A stretch of DNA of 64,000 nucleotides, from NCBI RefSeq assembly GCF_000720635.1, contig NZ_JOCF01000044.1, positions 1 through 64,000 on the forward strand, written 5' to 3'. The DNA is from Streptomyces sp. NRRL WC-3742 (GTDB taxonomy: Bacteria; Actinomycetota; Actinomycetes; Streptomycetales; Streptomycetaceae). This document shows positions 25,815 through 34,195 of this stretch, piece after piece (positions within the stretch are counted from its first letter, which is position 1; each line of letters starts with the position of its first letter). The notes beneath the pieces were generated by a model. That model had not been told where the DNA came from. It saw nothing but the letters and a program-made list of their open reading frames with translations, and ran no database searches. Both the position numbers and the translations under genes were made by a program.

Positions 25815-26438
25815 CTAGGCGCCGAGCATGCGGAGCACCAACTCGCCGTAGCGGCGGCCGAGTTCCTCCGGGGTCTCGCTGGAGCGGTCGGTGTACCAGC
25901 GGGAGACGTCGATGCCCAGGGACGTCACGGCTCTCGCCGCCGTGCGCACCTCGGCGACCTGGAAGGCGCCCGAGGCCGCGCCCTCCTCGATCAGGCCGCT
26001 GACCTCGCGCTCGATGTCGAGGCGCAGCGCCGCGACGACCGCGTACGCGTCCTCGGGCAGCGCGTGCAGCTCGTAGTTGACCACCCGGCCGACCGTGCGG
26101 GCCCGGGCGTGCCAGGCGGTGAACTGCTCGACCAGGTGCCGCATCCGCTCCGCCGGGCCGCCCTCGGCGGAGGCCGCCGCCCGGACCAGGGAGAGGGTGG
26201 CGGCGTGGCCGGCCTGGCTGATCTCGGCGAGCAGGGCGGCCTTGGACTGGTAGTGGATGTAGAGCGCCGCCGGGCTCATTCCGGCGGCGGTGGCGATGTC
26301 GCGGGTGGTGGTGGCGTGGAAGCCGCGTTCGGCGAAGGACTCGACGGCGGCCTGGAGCAGCCGGTGCGCGGCCTCGGGGCGGGCGTCGGCACCACCGGAG
26401 AGGGTGGGCCAGAGGTCGGCGATCGGCGTGCTGGTCAT
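25815..26438 (-). CDS. TetR-family regulator, likely autoregulator of the SDR and kinase/ACAD operons
   Basis: A 207-residue TetR regulator. The helix-turn-helix is AAVESFAERGFHATTTRDIATAAGMSPAALYIHYQSKAALL (about residues 28-70), and the C-terminal ligand domain is all-helical. The ATG at 26438 has GGAGGA seven bases upstream. It is divergent from the SDR-SDR-oxidoreductase operon. The 22-bp site between them recurs before the kinase/acyl-CoA dehydrogenase operon at 36.4 kb, so this protein probably represses both and may sense an acyl-CoA. Regulation is inferred from the shared site. Confidence 0.88.
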   Translation of the reverse strand: MTSTPIADLWPTLSGGADARPEAAHRLLQAAVESFAERGFHATTTRDIATAAGMSPAALYIHYQSKAALLAEISQAGHAATLSLVRAAASAEGGPAERMRHLVEQFTAWHARARTVGRVVNYELHALPEDAYAVVAALRLDIEREVSGLIEEGAASGAFQVAEVRTAARAVTSLGIDVSRWYTDRSSETPEELGRRYGELVLRMLGA

Positions 26439-26520
26439 GGCGCCATCCTCCCAGAAGACTCGTACAGGCGTTCCCCCTCTGCTCACCCGGGGGCTGTTGA
26501 CAGGTTCCCTCACCGACACC

Positions 26521-26542
26521 ATGCTGAGCAAGCGCTTAGTCA
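26521..26542. promoter_or_regulatory. Candidate TetR operator, copy 1
   Basis: The 22-bp site contains the palindrome AAGCGCTT (core GAGCAAGCGCTTAGTC) between the divergent TetR and SDR genes, 53 bases before the SDR start. It is identical at 21 of 22 positions to the reverse complement of 36465-36486. Confidence 0.75.
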
Positions 26543-26594
26543 CCCTCGAACGGGTGGCCGTTCCCCCCTCCACGCGCGAAAGGCAGGACCCTCC

Positions 26595-27353
26595 GTGGTG
26601 CACTCCTTCAAGGGCCGGGTGGCCGTCGTCACCGGATCGAGCCGGGGCATCGGCCTCGGCATCGCCCGCGAGCTGGTCGCCCGGGGAGGGAAGGTGTGCC
26701 TGACCGCCCGCAACCCCGAGCCGCTCGCCGAGGCCGTACGGGACCTCGGCGGACCGGAGTGCGCGATCGCCGTCGCGGGCAAGGCCGACGACCCGGCCCA
26801 CCAGGAGGAGGCCGTCGCCCGCACCCTGGAGGCGTTCGGGCGCCTCGACCACCTGGTGAACAACACCGGCATCAACCCGGTCTACGGCCCGATCCTCACC
26901 ACCGACGAGGACGCGGCCGCCAAGATCCTCGCCGTCAACGTCCTCGCCCCGCTGGCCTGGACCCGCCGCGTCCACGCCGCGTGGATGGGCGAGCACGGCG
27001 GCTCGATCGTCAACGTGGCCTCCGTCGCGGGCATCCGCTCCTCGCTCGGGATCGGCATGTACGGCGTCAGCAAGGCCGCCCTGATCCGGCTGACCACCGA
27101 ACTCGCCGCCGAACTGGGCCCGCAGGGCATCCGGGTCAACGCCGTCGCCCCGGCCGTGGTGAAGACGAAGTTCGCCGAGGCCCTGTACGAGGGCCGCGAG
27201 GAGAAGGTCGCCGCCGCGTACCCGCTGGGGCGCCTCGGCCTGCCGTCGGACGTGGCGGGCGCCGTCGCCTTCCTGCTCTCCGAGGACGCGGGCTGGGTCA
27301 CCGGCCAGACCGTCGTCCTGGACGGCGGGATCACCCTCGGCGGCGGACTGTGA
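26595..27353 (+). CDS. SDR-family oxidoreductase (FabG-like)
   Basis: A 252-residue classical short-chain dehydrogenase. TGSSRGIGLGIA binds NAD(P); NNTGINP follows; the catalytic set is Ser in IVNVASVAG and YGVSK (MYGVSKAALI). The end GQTVVLDGGITLGGGL is the usual C-terminus. The GTG start at 26595 has GCAGGA six bases upstream. It is the first gene of a three-gene operon whose members overlap by four bases each. It probably oxidises a 3-hydroxyacyl-CoA or reduces a keto group; the candidate TetR operator lies 53 bases upstream. Confidence 0.9.
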   Translation: MVHSFKGRVAVVTGSSRGIGLGIARELVARGGKVCLTARNPEPLAEAVRDLGGPECAIAVAGKADDPAHQEEAVARTLEAFGRLDHLVNNTGINPVYGPILTTDEDAAAKILAVNVLAPLAWTRRVHAAWMGEHGGSIVNVASVAGIRSSLGIGMYGVSKAALIRLTTELAAELGPQGIRVNAVAPAVVKTKFAEALYEGREEKVAAAYPLGRLGLPSDVAGAVAFLLSEDAGWVTGQTVVLDGGITLGGGL

Positions 27354-28132
27354 CCGGGTTCGCGGACCAGGGCGTGGTGGTGACCGGCGCCGGTCGCGGC
27401 ATCGGCGCCGCCCTCGCCCGCGCCTTCGCCGCCGCCGGAGCCCGCGTCGTGGTCAACGACCTGGACGCGGAGGCCGCGCACGCCGTCGCCTCCGCCTGCG
27501 GAGGCACCGCGGTTCCCGGCGACGCCGCCACCGCCGAGGGCCTGGCCGCCCTCGTCGACCGGGCCCGCGCCGACCTCGGCGAGATCGACCTCTGGTGCGC
27601 CAACGCGGGCGTCGCCCCGGCCGGCGGGGCCGACGCCCCGCCCTCGGTGTGGGCGAGCGCCTGGGAGGTCAACGTCCTCGCCCACGTCCGCGCCGCCGAA
27701 CTCCTCCTCCCCCGCTGGCTCGAACGCGGCGAAGGCCGGTACCTGTCCACCGTCTCCGCCGCCGGACTGCTCACCATGCTCGGCTCGGCCCCCTACGCCG
27801 TCACCAAGCACGGCGCACTCGCCTTCGCCGAGTGGCTCTCCGCGACCTACCGCCACCGGGGCCTGCGCGTCCACGCGCTCTGCCCGCAGGGCGTGCGCAC
27901 CGACCTCCTCGCCTCCACCGGCGCCGTCGGCGAGGCGCTCCTCGCACCCGGCGCGATCTCGCCGGAGGAGGTCGCGGAGGCCGCGCTCGCCGGAATCCTG
28001 GAGGAGCGGTTCCTGATCCTGCCCCACCCCGAGGTCGCCGAGTACCAGCGCGTACGGGCCGTCGACCCGGACCGCTGGCTGGCCGGCATGAACCGACTGC
28101 AGCAGGGCCTGGAGAAGGGCGGCGCACTGTGA
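27350..28132 (+). CDS. Second SDR-family oxidoreductase
   Basis: A 260-residue classical SDR. TGAGRGIGAALARAF is the nucleotide-binding motif, DLDAEAA after beta-2 suggests NAD preference, CANAGVAP follows, and the active site is YAVTK (APYAVTKHGALAF). It starts with a GTG overlapping the previous stop (GTGA), so the two are translationally coupled. Its C-terminus (RFLILPHPEVAEYQRVRAVD) resembles SDRs found with acyl-CoA dehydrogenase genes. Substrate unknown. Confidence 0.9.
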   Translation: MTGFADQGVVVTGAGRGIGAALARAFAAAGARVVVNDLDAEAAHAVASACGGTAVPGDAATAEGLAALVDRARADLGEIDLWCANAGVAPAGGADAPPSVWASAWEVNVLAHVRAAELLLPRWLERGEGRYLSTVSAAGLLTMLGSAPYAVTKHGALAFAEWLSATYRHRGLRVHALCPQGVRTDLLASTGAVGEALLAPGAISPEEVAEAALAGILEERFLILPHPEVAEYQRVRAVDPDRWLAGMNRLQQGLEKGGAL

Positions 28133-29103
28133 GGGCCTGGCAGGCACACCGGCTCGGCGAGCCCGCCGAGGTCATGCGGCTGGCCGACGACACTCCCCAA
28201 CCGGAGCCCGGCCCCGGGCAGTTGCTCGTCCGCGTCCGCGCAGCCGCCGTCAACTTCCCCGACGCGCTGATGCTGCGCGGCCACTACCAGGTGCGCCCGC
28301 CCCTGCCGTTCACCCCCGGCGTGGAACTGTGCGGCGAGGTCGCCGCCGGCCCCCGCGGCGGCGAACGCCTCATCGGCACCCCGGTCCTGCCGCACGGAGC
28401 CTTCGCCGAGTACGCGCTCCTGGACGCCGCCACCGCGTTCCCCGCTCCCCCGGCGCTGGACGACGCCGAGGCGGCGGCACTGCACATCGGCTACCAGACG
28501 GCCTGGTTCGCCCTCCACCGCCGCGCCCGGCTGCAACCGGGCGAGACACTGCTGGTGCACGCCGCCGCCGGCGGGGTCGGCAGCGCGGCCGTCCAGCTCG
28601 GCCGGGCGGCCGGGGCGCGGGTGATCGCCGTCGTCGGCGGACCGGAGAAGGCCGATGCCGCCCGCGCGCTCGGCGCCGACCTGGTGGTGGACCGCAGGAC
28701 CGAGGACTTCGTCACCGCCGTCAAGCAGGCGACGGACGGCCACGGCGCGGACGTGGTCTTCGACCCGGTCGGCGGCGACGCCTACACCGGCTCCACGAAG
28801 TGCGTCGCCTTCGAGGGCCGCATCGTGGTCGTCGGCTTCGCCGCCGGCCAGATCCCGGCCCCCGCCCTCAACCACGCACTCGTCAAGAACTACTCCATCC
28901 TGGGCCTCCACTGGGGCCTCTACAACACCCGCGACCCCCACGCCGTCCACGCCGCCCACGAGAAGCTGACCGAACTCGCCGAGACGGGCGTCGTCCGCCC
29001 CCTGGTCAGCGCCCGACTCCCGCTCGCCGACGCCGCCGAGGCGGTCCAGCGGGTCGCGGACGGCCGCTCCACCGGCCGCCTCGTCGTCCTCACCGACCGG
29101 TAG
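28129..29103 (+). CDS. NADPH:quinone oxidoreductase-type MDR protein
   Basis: A 324-residue zinc-free medium-chain dehydrogenase. It begins VRAWQAHRLGEPAEV, has AAAVNFPDALMLRGHYQ and TPGVELCGEVAAG in the catalytic domain, and AAAGGVGSAAVQLGRAAGARVIA as the NADPH motif. No structural-zinc cysteine cluster is seen. It starts with a GTG overlapping the upstream stop by four bases, third gene of the SDR-SDR-MDR operon. Likely an enoyl/quinone reductase in the same catabolic route. Confidence 0.9.
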   Translation: MRAWQAHRLGEPAEVMRLADDTPQPEPGPGQLLVRVRAAAVNFPDALMLRGHYQVRPPLPFTPGVELCGEVAAGPRGGERLIGTPVLPHGAFAEYALLDAATAFPAPPALDDAEAAALHIGYQTAWFALHRRARLQPGETLLVHAAAGGVGSAAVQLGRAAGARVIAVVGGPEKADAARALGADLVVDRRTEDFVTAVKQATDGHGADVVFDPVGGDAYTGSTKCVAFEGRIVVVGFAAGQIPAPALNHALVKNYSILGLHWGLYNTRDPHAVHAAHEKLTELAETGVVRPLVSARLPLADAAEAVQRVADGRSTGRLVVLTDR

Positions 29104-29142
29104 GCACTCTCCGCCGACACCCGGCGGTCGGGGGCCGGCCGG

Positions 29143-29454
29143 TCAGGCGAGTGCCGCGCGGGCCAGGGCGCACAGCTCGGTCCGGTCGTCGATCGCCTGC
29201 GCCGGGGCACTGTAGTAGGCGTGCACCACGACCGTACGGCCCGCGGCGTGGTAGGTGAACGGCGTGGACCCGGCACTCTCGTACGAGGAGCGGGCCTCGC
29301 CGTCGACGCGGAGGTAGAGGGTGTCCATGACGATCGCGAACTGGATGCCGTGGCAGCGCAGTGCCCAGCCACCGAAGTAGCGGTGGAGGGTGACCTCGCC
29401 GAGCGGCGCCAGTTGATCGGCGACGTACTCGGCGAGGCTGCGGGATCCGCTCAC
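29143..29454 (-). CDS. TfoX N-terminal-domain protein
   Basis: A 103-residue protein matching the TfoX_N fold: LAEYVADQLAPLGEVTLHRYFGGWALRCHG, then FAIVMDTLYLRVD, FTYHAAGR and a YYSAPAQAIDD.TELCALARAAL ending. In Streptomyces these small proteins are of unknown role; the natural-competence function of full TfoX need not apply. The GTG at 29454 overlaps the preceding stop (GTGA). Last gene of the TetR-SnoaL-TfoX operon. Confidence 0.85.
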   Translation of the reverse strand: MSGSRSLAEYVADQLAPLGEVTLHRYFGGWALRCHGIQFAIVMDTLYLRVDGEARSSYESAGSTPFTYHAAGRTVVVHAYYSAPAQAIDDRTELCALARAALA

Positions 29455-29795
29455 GCCGGGAAGAACCCGGTGATGTCGGCGAGCCGGCCGTCGCGGTGGA
29501 GTGCGGTGCTGACACCCGCCACGGCGGGTTCGTCCTGCTCGCCGAGCTGGGTCCACCGCGCGAGCGACCGGTCGTGGTGCTCGAGCACCTCGTCGATGCG
29601 GAACCGGTGACCGGGGAAGGCTTCGGCGAATCCGGCCATGTAGGCGGCCAGCTCGGTCAGCCCGCCCACCTCCGTGCCCGGGTCCCGGTAGGCGACGTCC
29701 TCGACCGCCACCGTGCGGAGGGCGGCGAGCCGCTCGCCGGGGTCGGCCGACCAGCACGCGGCGTAGTCCGTCCAGAGCTGCTGTGAGTCACTCAT
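29451..29795 (-). CDS. SnoaL/NTF2-like protein
   Basis: A 114-residue protein with the NTF2-like fold. It starts MSDSQQLWTDYAACWSADP, has VEDVAYRDPGTEVGGLTELAAYMAGFAEAFPGHRF and ends with the DGRLADITGFFPA strand. SnoaL-like proteins are small ligand-binding or isomerase/hydrolase proteins. Its ATG overlaps the stop of the upstream TetR gene (ATGA) and its stop overlaps the TfoX-like start, so the three are coupled. Substrate not identifiable. Confidence 0.88.
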   Translation of the reverse strand: MSDSQQLWTDYAACWSADPGERLAALRTVAVEDVAYRDPGTEVGGLTELAAYMAGFAEAFPGHRFRIDEVLEHHDRSLARWTQLGEQDEPAVAGVSTALHRDGRLADITGFFPA

Positions 29796-30388
29796 CGCTG
29801 TCCCTCTTTCGCGGAGCCGATCGACGCCATCGCGCCATCGGTGACGGTGTGCAGTTTCGTGCGGGGCGTGCCGGCTCTGACCAGCACGAGCAGGCCCTGG
29901 TAGAGCGCCAGCAGCCGGGCCGCCGACACCTCGACGTCCAGGTCCGCCGACAGCAGGCCCAGCGCGCGGGCGCGTGTCAGGGCGTCGGCGAAGCCGGACT
30001 CGATCACGTCCAGCCCTCGGCGCACTCCGGCGGCGGCCTGCGGAACGGTGAAGGACTCCACCGCGGTGTTGGTGAGCAGACAGCCCGGATCGGGATCGAG
30101 GCCCGTCTCGAACGCCGAGGTGAAGAACGACCTGATACCCGCCACGGGGTCTGTCGGTTCCAGGAGATGGGCCTGGACCCGACCCCGCACCACCTGGTCG
30201 TTGTAGGCGTCCAGGGCGGCGCGGAACAGGCCGTCCTTGCTCTCGAAGACCCGGTACAGGCTGCCCGGGTGCAGCCCGGTCGCCTCCTCGATGTCCCGCA
30301 CCGATGCCCCGAGGTAGCCCCGGTGGCGGAACAGTCGCATGGCGGAGGCCAGGACCTCTGCCTGGTCCCAGAGCTGTCTGCGGCCCAC
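29792..30388 (-). CDS. TetR-family regulator of the SnoaL-TfoX operon
   Basis: A 198-residue TetR regulator. The HTH is MRLFRHRGYLGASVRDIEEATGLHPGSLYRVFESKDGLF, and the helix GCLLTNTAVE in the ligand domain is typical of the AcrR-like C-terminal type (TetR_C_16 group). The GTG at 30388 has CGGAGGT five bases upstream. It heads a coupled three-gene operon and is probably autoregulatory; the AT-rich stretch with GTTGAACGGTTGCTC just upstream could hold its operator. It is divergent from the ADP-ribosylglycohydrolase gene. Confidence 0.88.
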   Translation of the reverse strand: MGRRQLWDQAEVLASAMRLFRHRGYLGASVRDIEEATGLHPGSLYRVFESKDGLFRAALDAYNDQVVRGRVQAHLLEPTDPVAGIRSFFTSAFETGLDPDPGCLLTNTAVESFTVPQAAAGVRRGLDVIESGFADALTRARALGLLSADLDVEVSAARLLALYQGLLVLVRAGTPRTKLHTVTDGAMASIGSAKEGQR

Positions 30389-30548
30389 CCGGCACCTCCG
30401 TAGTTGAACGGTTGCTCACAAAAATAGCACGCCTGCGCGACGCTCCTGATCAAGCTCGGGGCAGGCCCGGCGACAACGGCCCAGGGAGAGGCCGAGGGAG
30501 ACCGAAACCCGGGTGCGGGCATGAGGCGGGGGCTGTCAGGATGCCCGC

Positions 30549-31487
30549 ATGACACCGCTCGCCGCTGCTCGGGACTCGTTGGAAGGTTTGGCTCTGGGGG
30601 ACGGGTTCGGGGAGCGGTGGTTCCCGTTGTTCCGGTCGCCGCAGAAGGCGTTCCGGGAGATCAGGGCGCGGCGGGTGCCCGTCGAGGCCGTGTGGCACTG
30701 GACGGACGACACCGCGATGGCACTGTCCGTCTTCGGGGTGATCGCCACGTACGACGCGGTGCACCAGGAGCGGCTGGCCGAGGCGTTCGGCAGGTCCTAC
30801 GTGAGGGACTCCGCCCGGGGGTACGGGCACGGGATGCACCTGCTGCTGCCCGAGCTCGCGGAGGAGCCGGGGAGTTGGCGCGCCCGCGCGCGGGCGCTGT
30901 TCGACGGGCAGGGGAGCCTGGGCAACGGCGCCGCGATGCGAGTCGCGCCGTTGGGTGCCTGGTTCTGCGGCGACCTGGAGGAGGTCGCCGAACAGGCCGC
31001 GCTCTCGGCGGAGGTCACCCACGCCCACCCGGAGGCGATCGCCGGCGCGGTGGCCGTGGCCCTCGCGGCGGCGCTGGCCGCGCGCGGGCGGGCGCAACCG
31101 GAGCCGGAGGGCGGCGAGTTGCTCGCCCAGGTGGCCGACCTCACCGCACCCGGCCGCGTCCGGGACGGGCTGCGGCGGGCGGCCGAGGTGCCCGGCGACA
31201 CCGAGCCGTGGCGGGCGGCGGACCTGCTCGGGAACGGGCAGCGGATCTCGGCGGCCGACACCGTGCCGTTCGCCCTCTGGTCGGCCGCACACCACCTGGA
31301 CAGCCTCACCGACGCCCTGTGGACCACCGCCGAGGGCCTTGGCGATGTGGACACCACCTGCGCGATCACGGGCGGCGTGGTCGCCTCCCGCACAGGACTG
31401 GCGGAAGTACCCGGCGACTGGCTCTACCTGCGCGAGCCCCTGCCCGACTGGGTCGGCGAGCTGGCCGAGGAGTCGGCCGACGGATGA
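30549..31487 (+). CDS. ADP-ribosylglycohydrolase-family protein
   Basis: A 312-residue protein of the DraG/ARH family, which removes ADP-ribose from proteins or small molecules using two metal ions. The diagnostic motifs are all present in order: LALGDGFGERW, HWTDDTAMALS (metal-binding Thr-Asp-Asp), GSLGNGAAMRVAP, THAHPEAIAGAVAVALA and GDVDTTCAITGGVVA (DxDTxxA). The start follows AGGA at a spacing of eight. No ADP-ribosyltransferase is seen in the window, so the substrate is unclear. Confidence 0.9.
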   Translation: MTPLAAARDSLEGLALGDGFGERWFPLFRSPQKAFREIRARRVPVEAVWHWTDDTAMALSVFGVIATYDAVHQERLAEAFGRSYVRDSARGYGHGMHLLLPELAEEPGSWRARARALFDGQGSLGNGAAMRVAPLGAWFCGDLEEVAEQAALSAEVTHAHPEAIAGAVAVALAAALAARGRAQPEPEGGELLAQVADLTAPGRVRDGLRRAAEVPGDTEPWRAADLLGNGQRISAADTVPFALWSAAHHLDSLTDALWTTAEGLGDVDTTCAITGGVVASRTGLAEVPGDWLYLREPLPDWVGELAEESADG

Positions 31488-31531
31488 CGAGTCGGTCGAC
31501 GGATAGCGAGTCGGATGAATCGGATGATCGG

Positions 31532-32155
31532 TCAGGAGTTGCGCTTCACCGACTCGTTCTCCTGGGCCAGTCGCCGCAGCGCCAGCAGGGCCGGCTCGAG
31601 CAGGACGGTGCGCACCAGGGCGCTCTCCGCCTGGGCGAGCGGGTCGGCCGCCGGGTCGAGTTGGTCGAGGTCGATGGCGGCGAGTTGGGCGGCGGCGGCG
31701 GCGTAGCCGAGGAGGGCCGGGTGGGCGATCTCCTCGCCGAGGGAGCGCAGAGTCTCGAGGGCTTCACCGAGGACGGCGCGGGCGGGGGCGTGTTCGGAGA
31801 CCTCCCAGCCGAGTTCGGCGAGCAGCGCGTCGACCTCGGCGGCGCCGGGTGCGGGTTCGGGGGCGGGTTCGGCGTCCTCGTCGGCGGGGCGGGCGCCGAG
31901 GACGATGCCGAGCACCTGGTGCTGTTCGCCCTCGTGGGCGGCGATGCCGCCGAGGACCTCCTTGGTGGCGCTGACGCTGAGGCCGCGCATGCCGATGAGG
32001 GCGCGGACCAGGCCGAGGCGGCGCAGGTGGGTCTCGTCGTACTCGGCCTGGGTGGTGGCGATGGCCCGGCCGGGGGGCAGCAGGCCCTCCCGCAGGTAGT
32101 ACTTGATGGTCGCGGTCGGGACTCCGCTGCGGCGGCTCAGCTCGGACATGCGCAC
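31532..32155 (-). CDS. MerR-family regulator
   Basis: A 207-residue regulator. The N-terminal winged HTH is VRMSELSRRSGVPTATIKYYLREGLLPPG, followed by the second helix pair YDETHLRRLGLVRALIGMRGL and an extended Ala/Glu-rich C-terminal domain. The GTG at 32155 is chosen, with AGGAA nearby; the ATG at 32149 is possible. It is divergent from a small ABM-like protein, with an inverted repeat between them. A tandem 12-base repeat (CGGTCCGGTCCT, about 2.5 copies from 32180) lies upstream of the start. Confidence 0.88.
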   Translation of the reverse strand: MRMSELSRRSGVPTATIKYYLREGLLPPGRAIATTQAEYDETHLRRLGLVRALIGMRGLSVSATKEVLGGIAAHEGEQHQVLGIVLGARPADEDAEPAPEPAPGAAEVDALLAELGWEVSEHAPARAVLGEALETLRSLGEEIAHPALLGYAAAAAQLAAIDLDQLDPAADPLAQAESALVRTVLLEPALLALRRLAQENESVKRNS

Positions 32156-32248
32156 GGCTGCTCGGTTCCTCCTGGCTCGCGGTCCGGTCCTCGGTCCGGT
32201 CCTCGGTCGGACGCGCGACTGGCGTCTGGATACCAGCACTGTCTAACA

Positions 32249-32267
32249 TAGATAGCGGCACTATCCA
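32249..32267. promoter_or_regulatory. Candidate MerR operator
   Basis: TAGATAG, five bases, CTATCCA pair at six of seven positions, and an outer CACTG/CAGTG pair extends the dyad (32237-32270). It lies between the divergent MerR and ABM-like genes, as MerR operators usually do. Confidence 0.5.
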
Positions 32268-32310
32268 GTGTCGTCCGTCCGCCGACCAGGCGTCGACGAG
32301 GAGTACAGCC

Positions 32311-32730
32311 ATGCCCACCCTGCCCTGGATCACCCCGAACCCGACCACCCCCGGCACCGAGGCCGTCGTGATGGCCTCCCGCTTCGAGGTCCGTTCCCTC
32401 GCCGACGTACCGCGCTTCTTCCTCAAGGCCATGGCCGTCTGGAAGCAGCTGCACAGCACGCCCGGCGTCGTCGGCGCCTCGCTGGTCGCCCGGCCCCTGA
32501 AGCGGACCTTCTACACCCTGTCCGCCTGGGAGAGCCGCGAGGCCCTGAACGCCTTCGCCGCCGCCGAGCCCCACCGCACCGTGATGACCGGGCTGCGCAG
32601 CACCACCAAGGAGTCCACCTTCACGTTCTGGCAAGCCCCCGTCGACCGGCTGCCCATCGCCTGGCCCGACGCGCAGCGCCGGATCGAGGAGCAGCGCCAG
32701 GCCGGCAAGGCCCCTGGTCAGGGCTCGTAG
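32311..32730 (+). CDS. Dimeric alpha-beta-barrel (ABM/DUF3291-like) protein
   Basis: A 139-residue protein resembling antibiotic-biosynthesis-monooxygenase-like barrels: VVMASRFEVRSLADVPRFFLKAMAVWKQL, VVGASLVARPLKRTFYTLSAWESREALNAF and FWQAPVDRLPIAWPDAQRRIE. The RBS GAGGAG lies seven bases upstream. It is divergent from the MerR gene and probably its main target. Substrate unknown. Its 3' end overlaps the convergent hydrolase by 13 bases. Confidence 0.75.
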   Translation: MPTLPWITPNPTTPGTEAVVMASRFEVRSLADVPRFFLKAMAVWKQLHSTPGVVGASLVARPLKRTFYTLSAWESREALNAFAAAEPHRTVMTGLRSTTKESTFTFWQAPVDRLPIAWPDAQRRIEEQRQAGKAPGQGS

Positions 32731-34010
32731 ACCATCTCCGGGAACCTCGCCGAGGGCCCGTCCAGCAGGTGGTCGTCATGGCCGCGCAACCAGCGGTCGA
32801 GGAAGCTGGCGACGTACGTCCGGGTGGCGAGCACCGCCCGGTCGGACCGGATGTCCCCGACGGCTTCGCGTACCGCCTGCGTGCCGATCGCGCCCTGGCC
32901 GGCGAGCTGCGGCAGCAGGGACTCGGCGTCGGTGTACGAGCCGTGGCGGGAGCCGTCGAGGGTGAAGTCGGCGTGCCAGCCGGTGCTGTGGCGCCACAGG
33001 GCGTCCCAGCCGGGCTGCTGCCCGTAGGGGCCGGAGTCGCCGTTGCGGGTGCCGAGCAGCAGGAACGGCCGGTCCAGGCCCTTCTCGGCGACGTCGGTGA
33101 GGAAGACGCCGGTCCTGCCGTCGGGGCCGGGGAAGTGCAGTTGCCCGTCCATGTTGACGGCGGCGGCGATCCTGGGGTCGTCGTGCATCACCTGGAGGGC
33201 GGCGGAGCCGCCGCCGGAGTGGCCGACCGTGGCGATCCGGTCCAGGTCGAGGGCGGCGCCGACGCCGGGCGGCAGGGTGCGGGAGTGCTTGAGGTGCGCC
33301 AGCTCGTCGAGGACGAACCTGGTGTCGGCGACCCGGGTGGCGAGCATCTTGCGCAGCAGCGCGCCGATGTCGAGGTCCGGCTTCTCCAGCTCCGGGAACA
33401 CCGAGGCGGCCAGCTCACCGCTGGGGAGGGAGACTTCGGACGCCTCCCAGGTGTGGTCGACGGTCACCACCACGTAACCGCGCGAGGCCAGGTCCTCGAC
33501 CAGGCCCGTACCCCAGGTGCGCGGGTCCCCCAGGCCCGCCGAGTACAGCACCACGGGCCTGGCCCGGCCGGGCAGGGCGGGCGCGTCGGCCCGGGCATGG
33601 GTGCGCACGTTCGACCAGTCGGTGCGGCCGGGCTCGAAGCCGTAGTTGCGCTGGCCGACGCTTCCGGCGCTGCCGAAGTGCGCCGCCGCCCCGGGGGTCA
33701 TGTACGGCGCGCGGTCGTCGCCGAGCGCCGGGCGGCTGGTCGGGTACCACAGGCTGATCATCAGCTCACGGGGCCGCCCGGGCTTCCACGGGTCCTCCCG
33801 GTCCCGGTCGACCAGGTGCACGCTGGTGGTGCCGACCGCGTACGGGCCGGTGGGCGCCGGAAGTGCCGCCCTCGCCTGCTTGTCGACCGCCCCCCGTGCC
33901 GGGGCGGCCTGGGCCGCCGGAGCCGCCACCGCGCCGGGCGCCCCCGCCGCCCCGAGCACCACCGCTGCCGCCAGTACCACCGTCGCCACCGCCCGTCCCC
34001 GCGTGCCCAT
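32718..34010 (-). CDS. Secreted alpha/beta-hydrolase, PAF-acetylhydrolase/lipase-like
   Basis: A 430-residue exported hydrolase. It begins with a Sec signal (MGTRGRAVATVVLAAAVVLG, cleavage near AQAAP). The core reads LPAPTGPYAVGTTSVHLVDRDREDPW, LMISLWYPTSRP, VVLYSAGLGDPRTW, the nucleophile elbow GHSGGGSAALQ, and AVNMDGQLHFPG near the acid residue. It is the PAF-acetylhydrolase-II-like lipase type. A paralogue with the same architecture lies at 44178-45350. An inverted repeat (34085-34128) lies upstream. Substrate unknown; ester or phospholipid hydrolysis is likely. Confidence 0.82.
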   Translation of the reverse strand: MGTRGRAVATVVLAAAVVLGAAGAPGAVAAPAAQAAPARGAVDKQARAALPAPTGPYAVGTTSVHLVDRDREDPWKPGRPRELMISLWYPTSRPALGDDRAPYMTPGAAAHFGSAGSVGQRNYGFEPGRTDWSNVRTHARADAPALPGRARPVVLYSAGLGDPRTWGTGLVEDLASRGYVVVTVDHTWEASEVSLPSGELAASVFPELEKPDLDIGALLRKMLATRVADTRFVLDELAHLKHSRTLPPGVGAALDLDRIATVGHSGGGSAALQVMHDDPRIAAAVNMDGQLHFPGPDGRTGVFLTDVAEKGLDRPFLLLGTRNGDSGPYGQQPGWDALWRHSTGWHADFTLDGSRHGSYTDAESLLPQLAGQGAIGTQAVREAVGDIRSDRAVLATRTYVASFLDRWLRGHDDHLLDGPSARFPEMVYEP

Positions 34011-34084
34011 CGTCCGTCCCCTTTGCGCTCGTCACCCCGTTGTCGGTACGGGTGAGACGGTACGGGCGGGGCGGGGGCACGGCC

Positions 34085-34128
34085 GTCATACCGGGGGGCC
34101 AACTCGCCGATGGATACCCCGGTATGAC
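34085..34128. repeat. 12-bp inverted repeat between ACAD stop and hydrolase start
   Basis: GTCATACCGGGG (34085-34096) and CCCCGGTATGAC (34117-34128) pair perfectly around 20 bases. It could terminate the kinase-ACAD operon, or act as an operator 75 bases upstream of the secreted hydrolase. Confidence 0.55.
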
Positions 34129-34146
34129 AGGACTACGGACAGATAG

Positions 34147-34177
34147 CCAGACGGACGTACAACCAGACGGACGTACA
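34147..34177. repeat. Tandem 15-bp direct repeat with 16-base period
   Basis: CCAGACGGACGTACA occurs at 34147-34161 and 34163-34177, just after the acyl-CoA dehydrogenase stop. A related AGACGGACG-like start precedes it. Function unknown. Confidence 0.5.
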
Positions 34178-34195
34178 GCCGTACGGGCGTACTCG

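Noticed and set aside
30521..32251. 576-codon plus-strand ORF over the ADP-ribosylglycohydrolase and MerR genes
   Set aside because: Crosses two real genes in other frames, Gly/Arg-rich, no domain.
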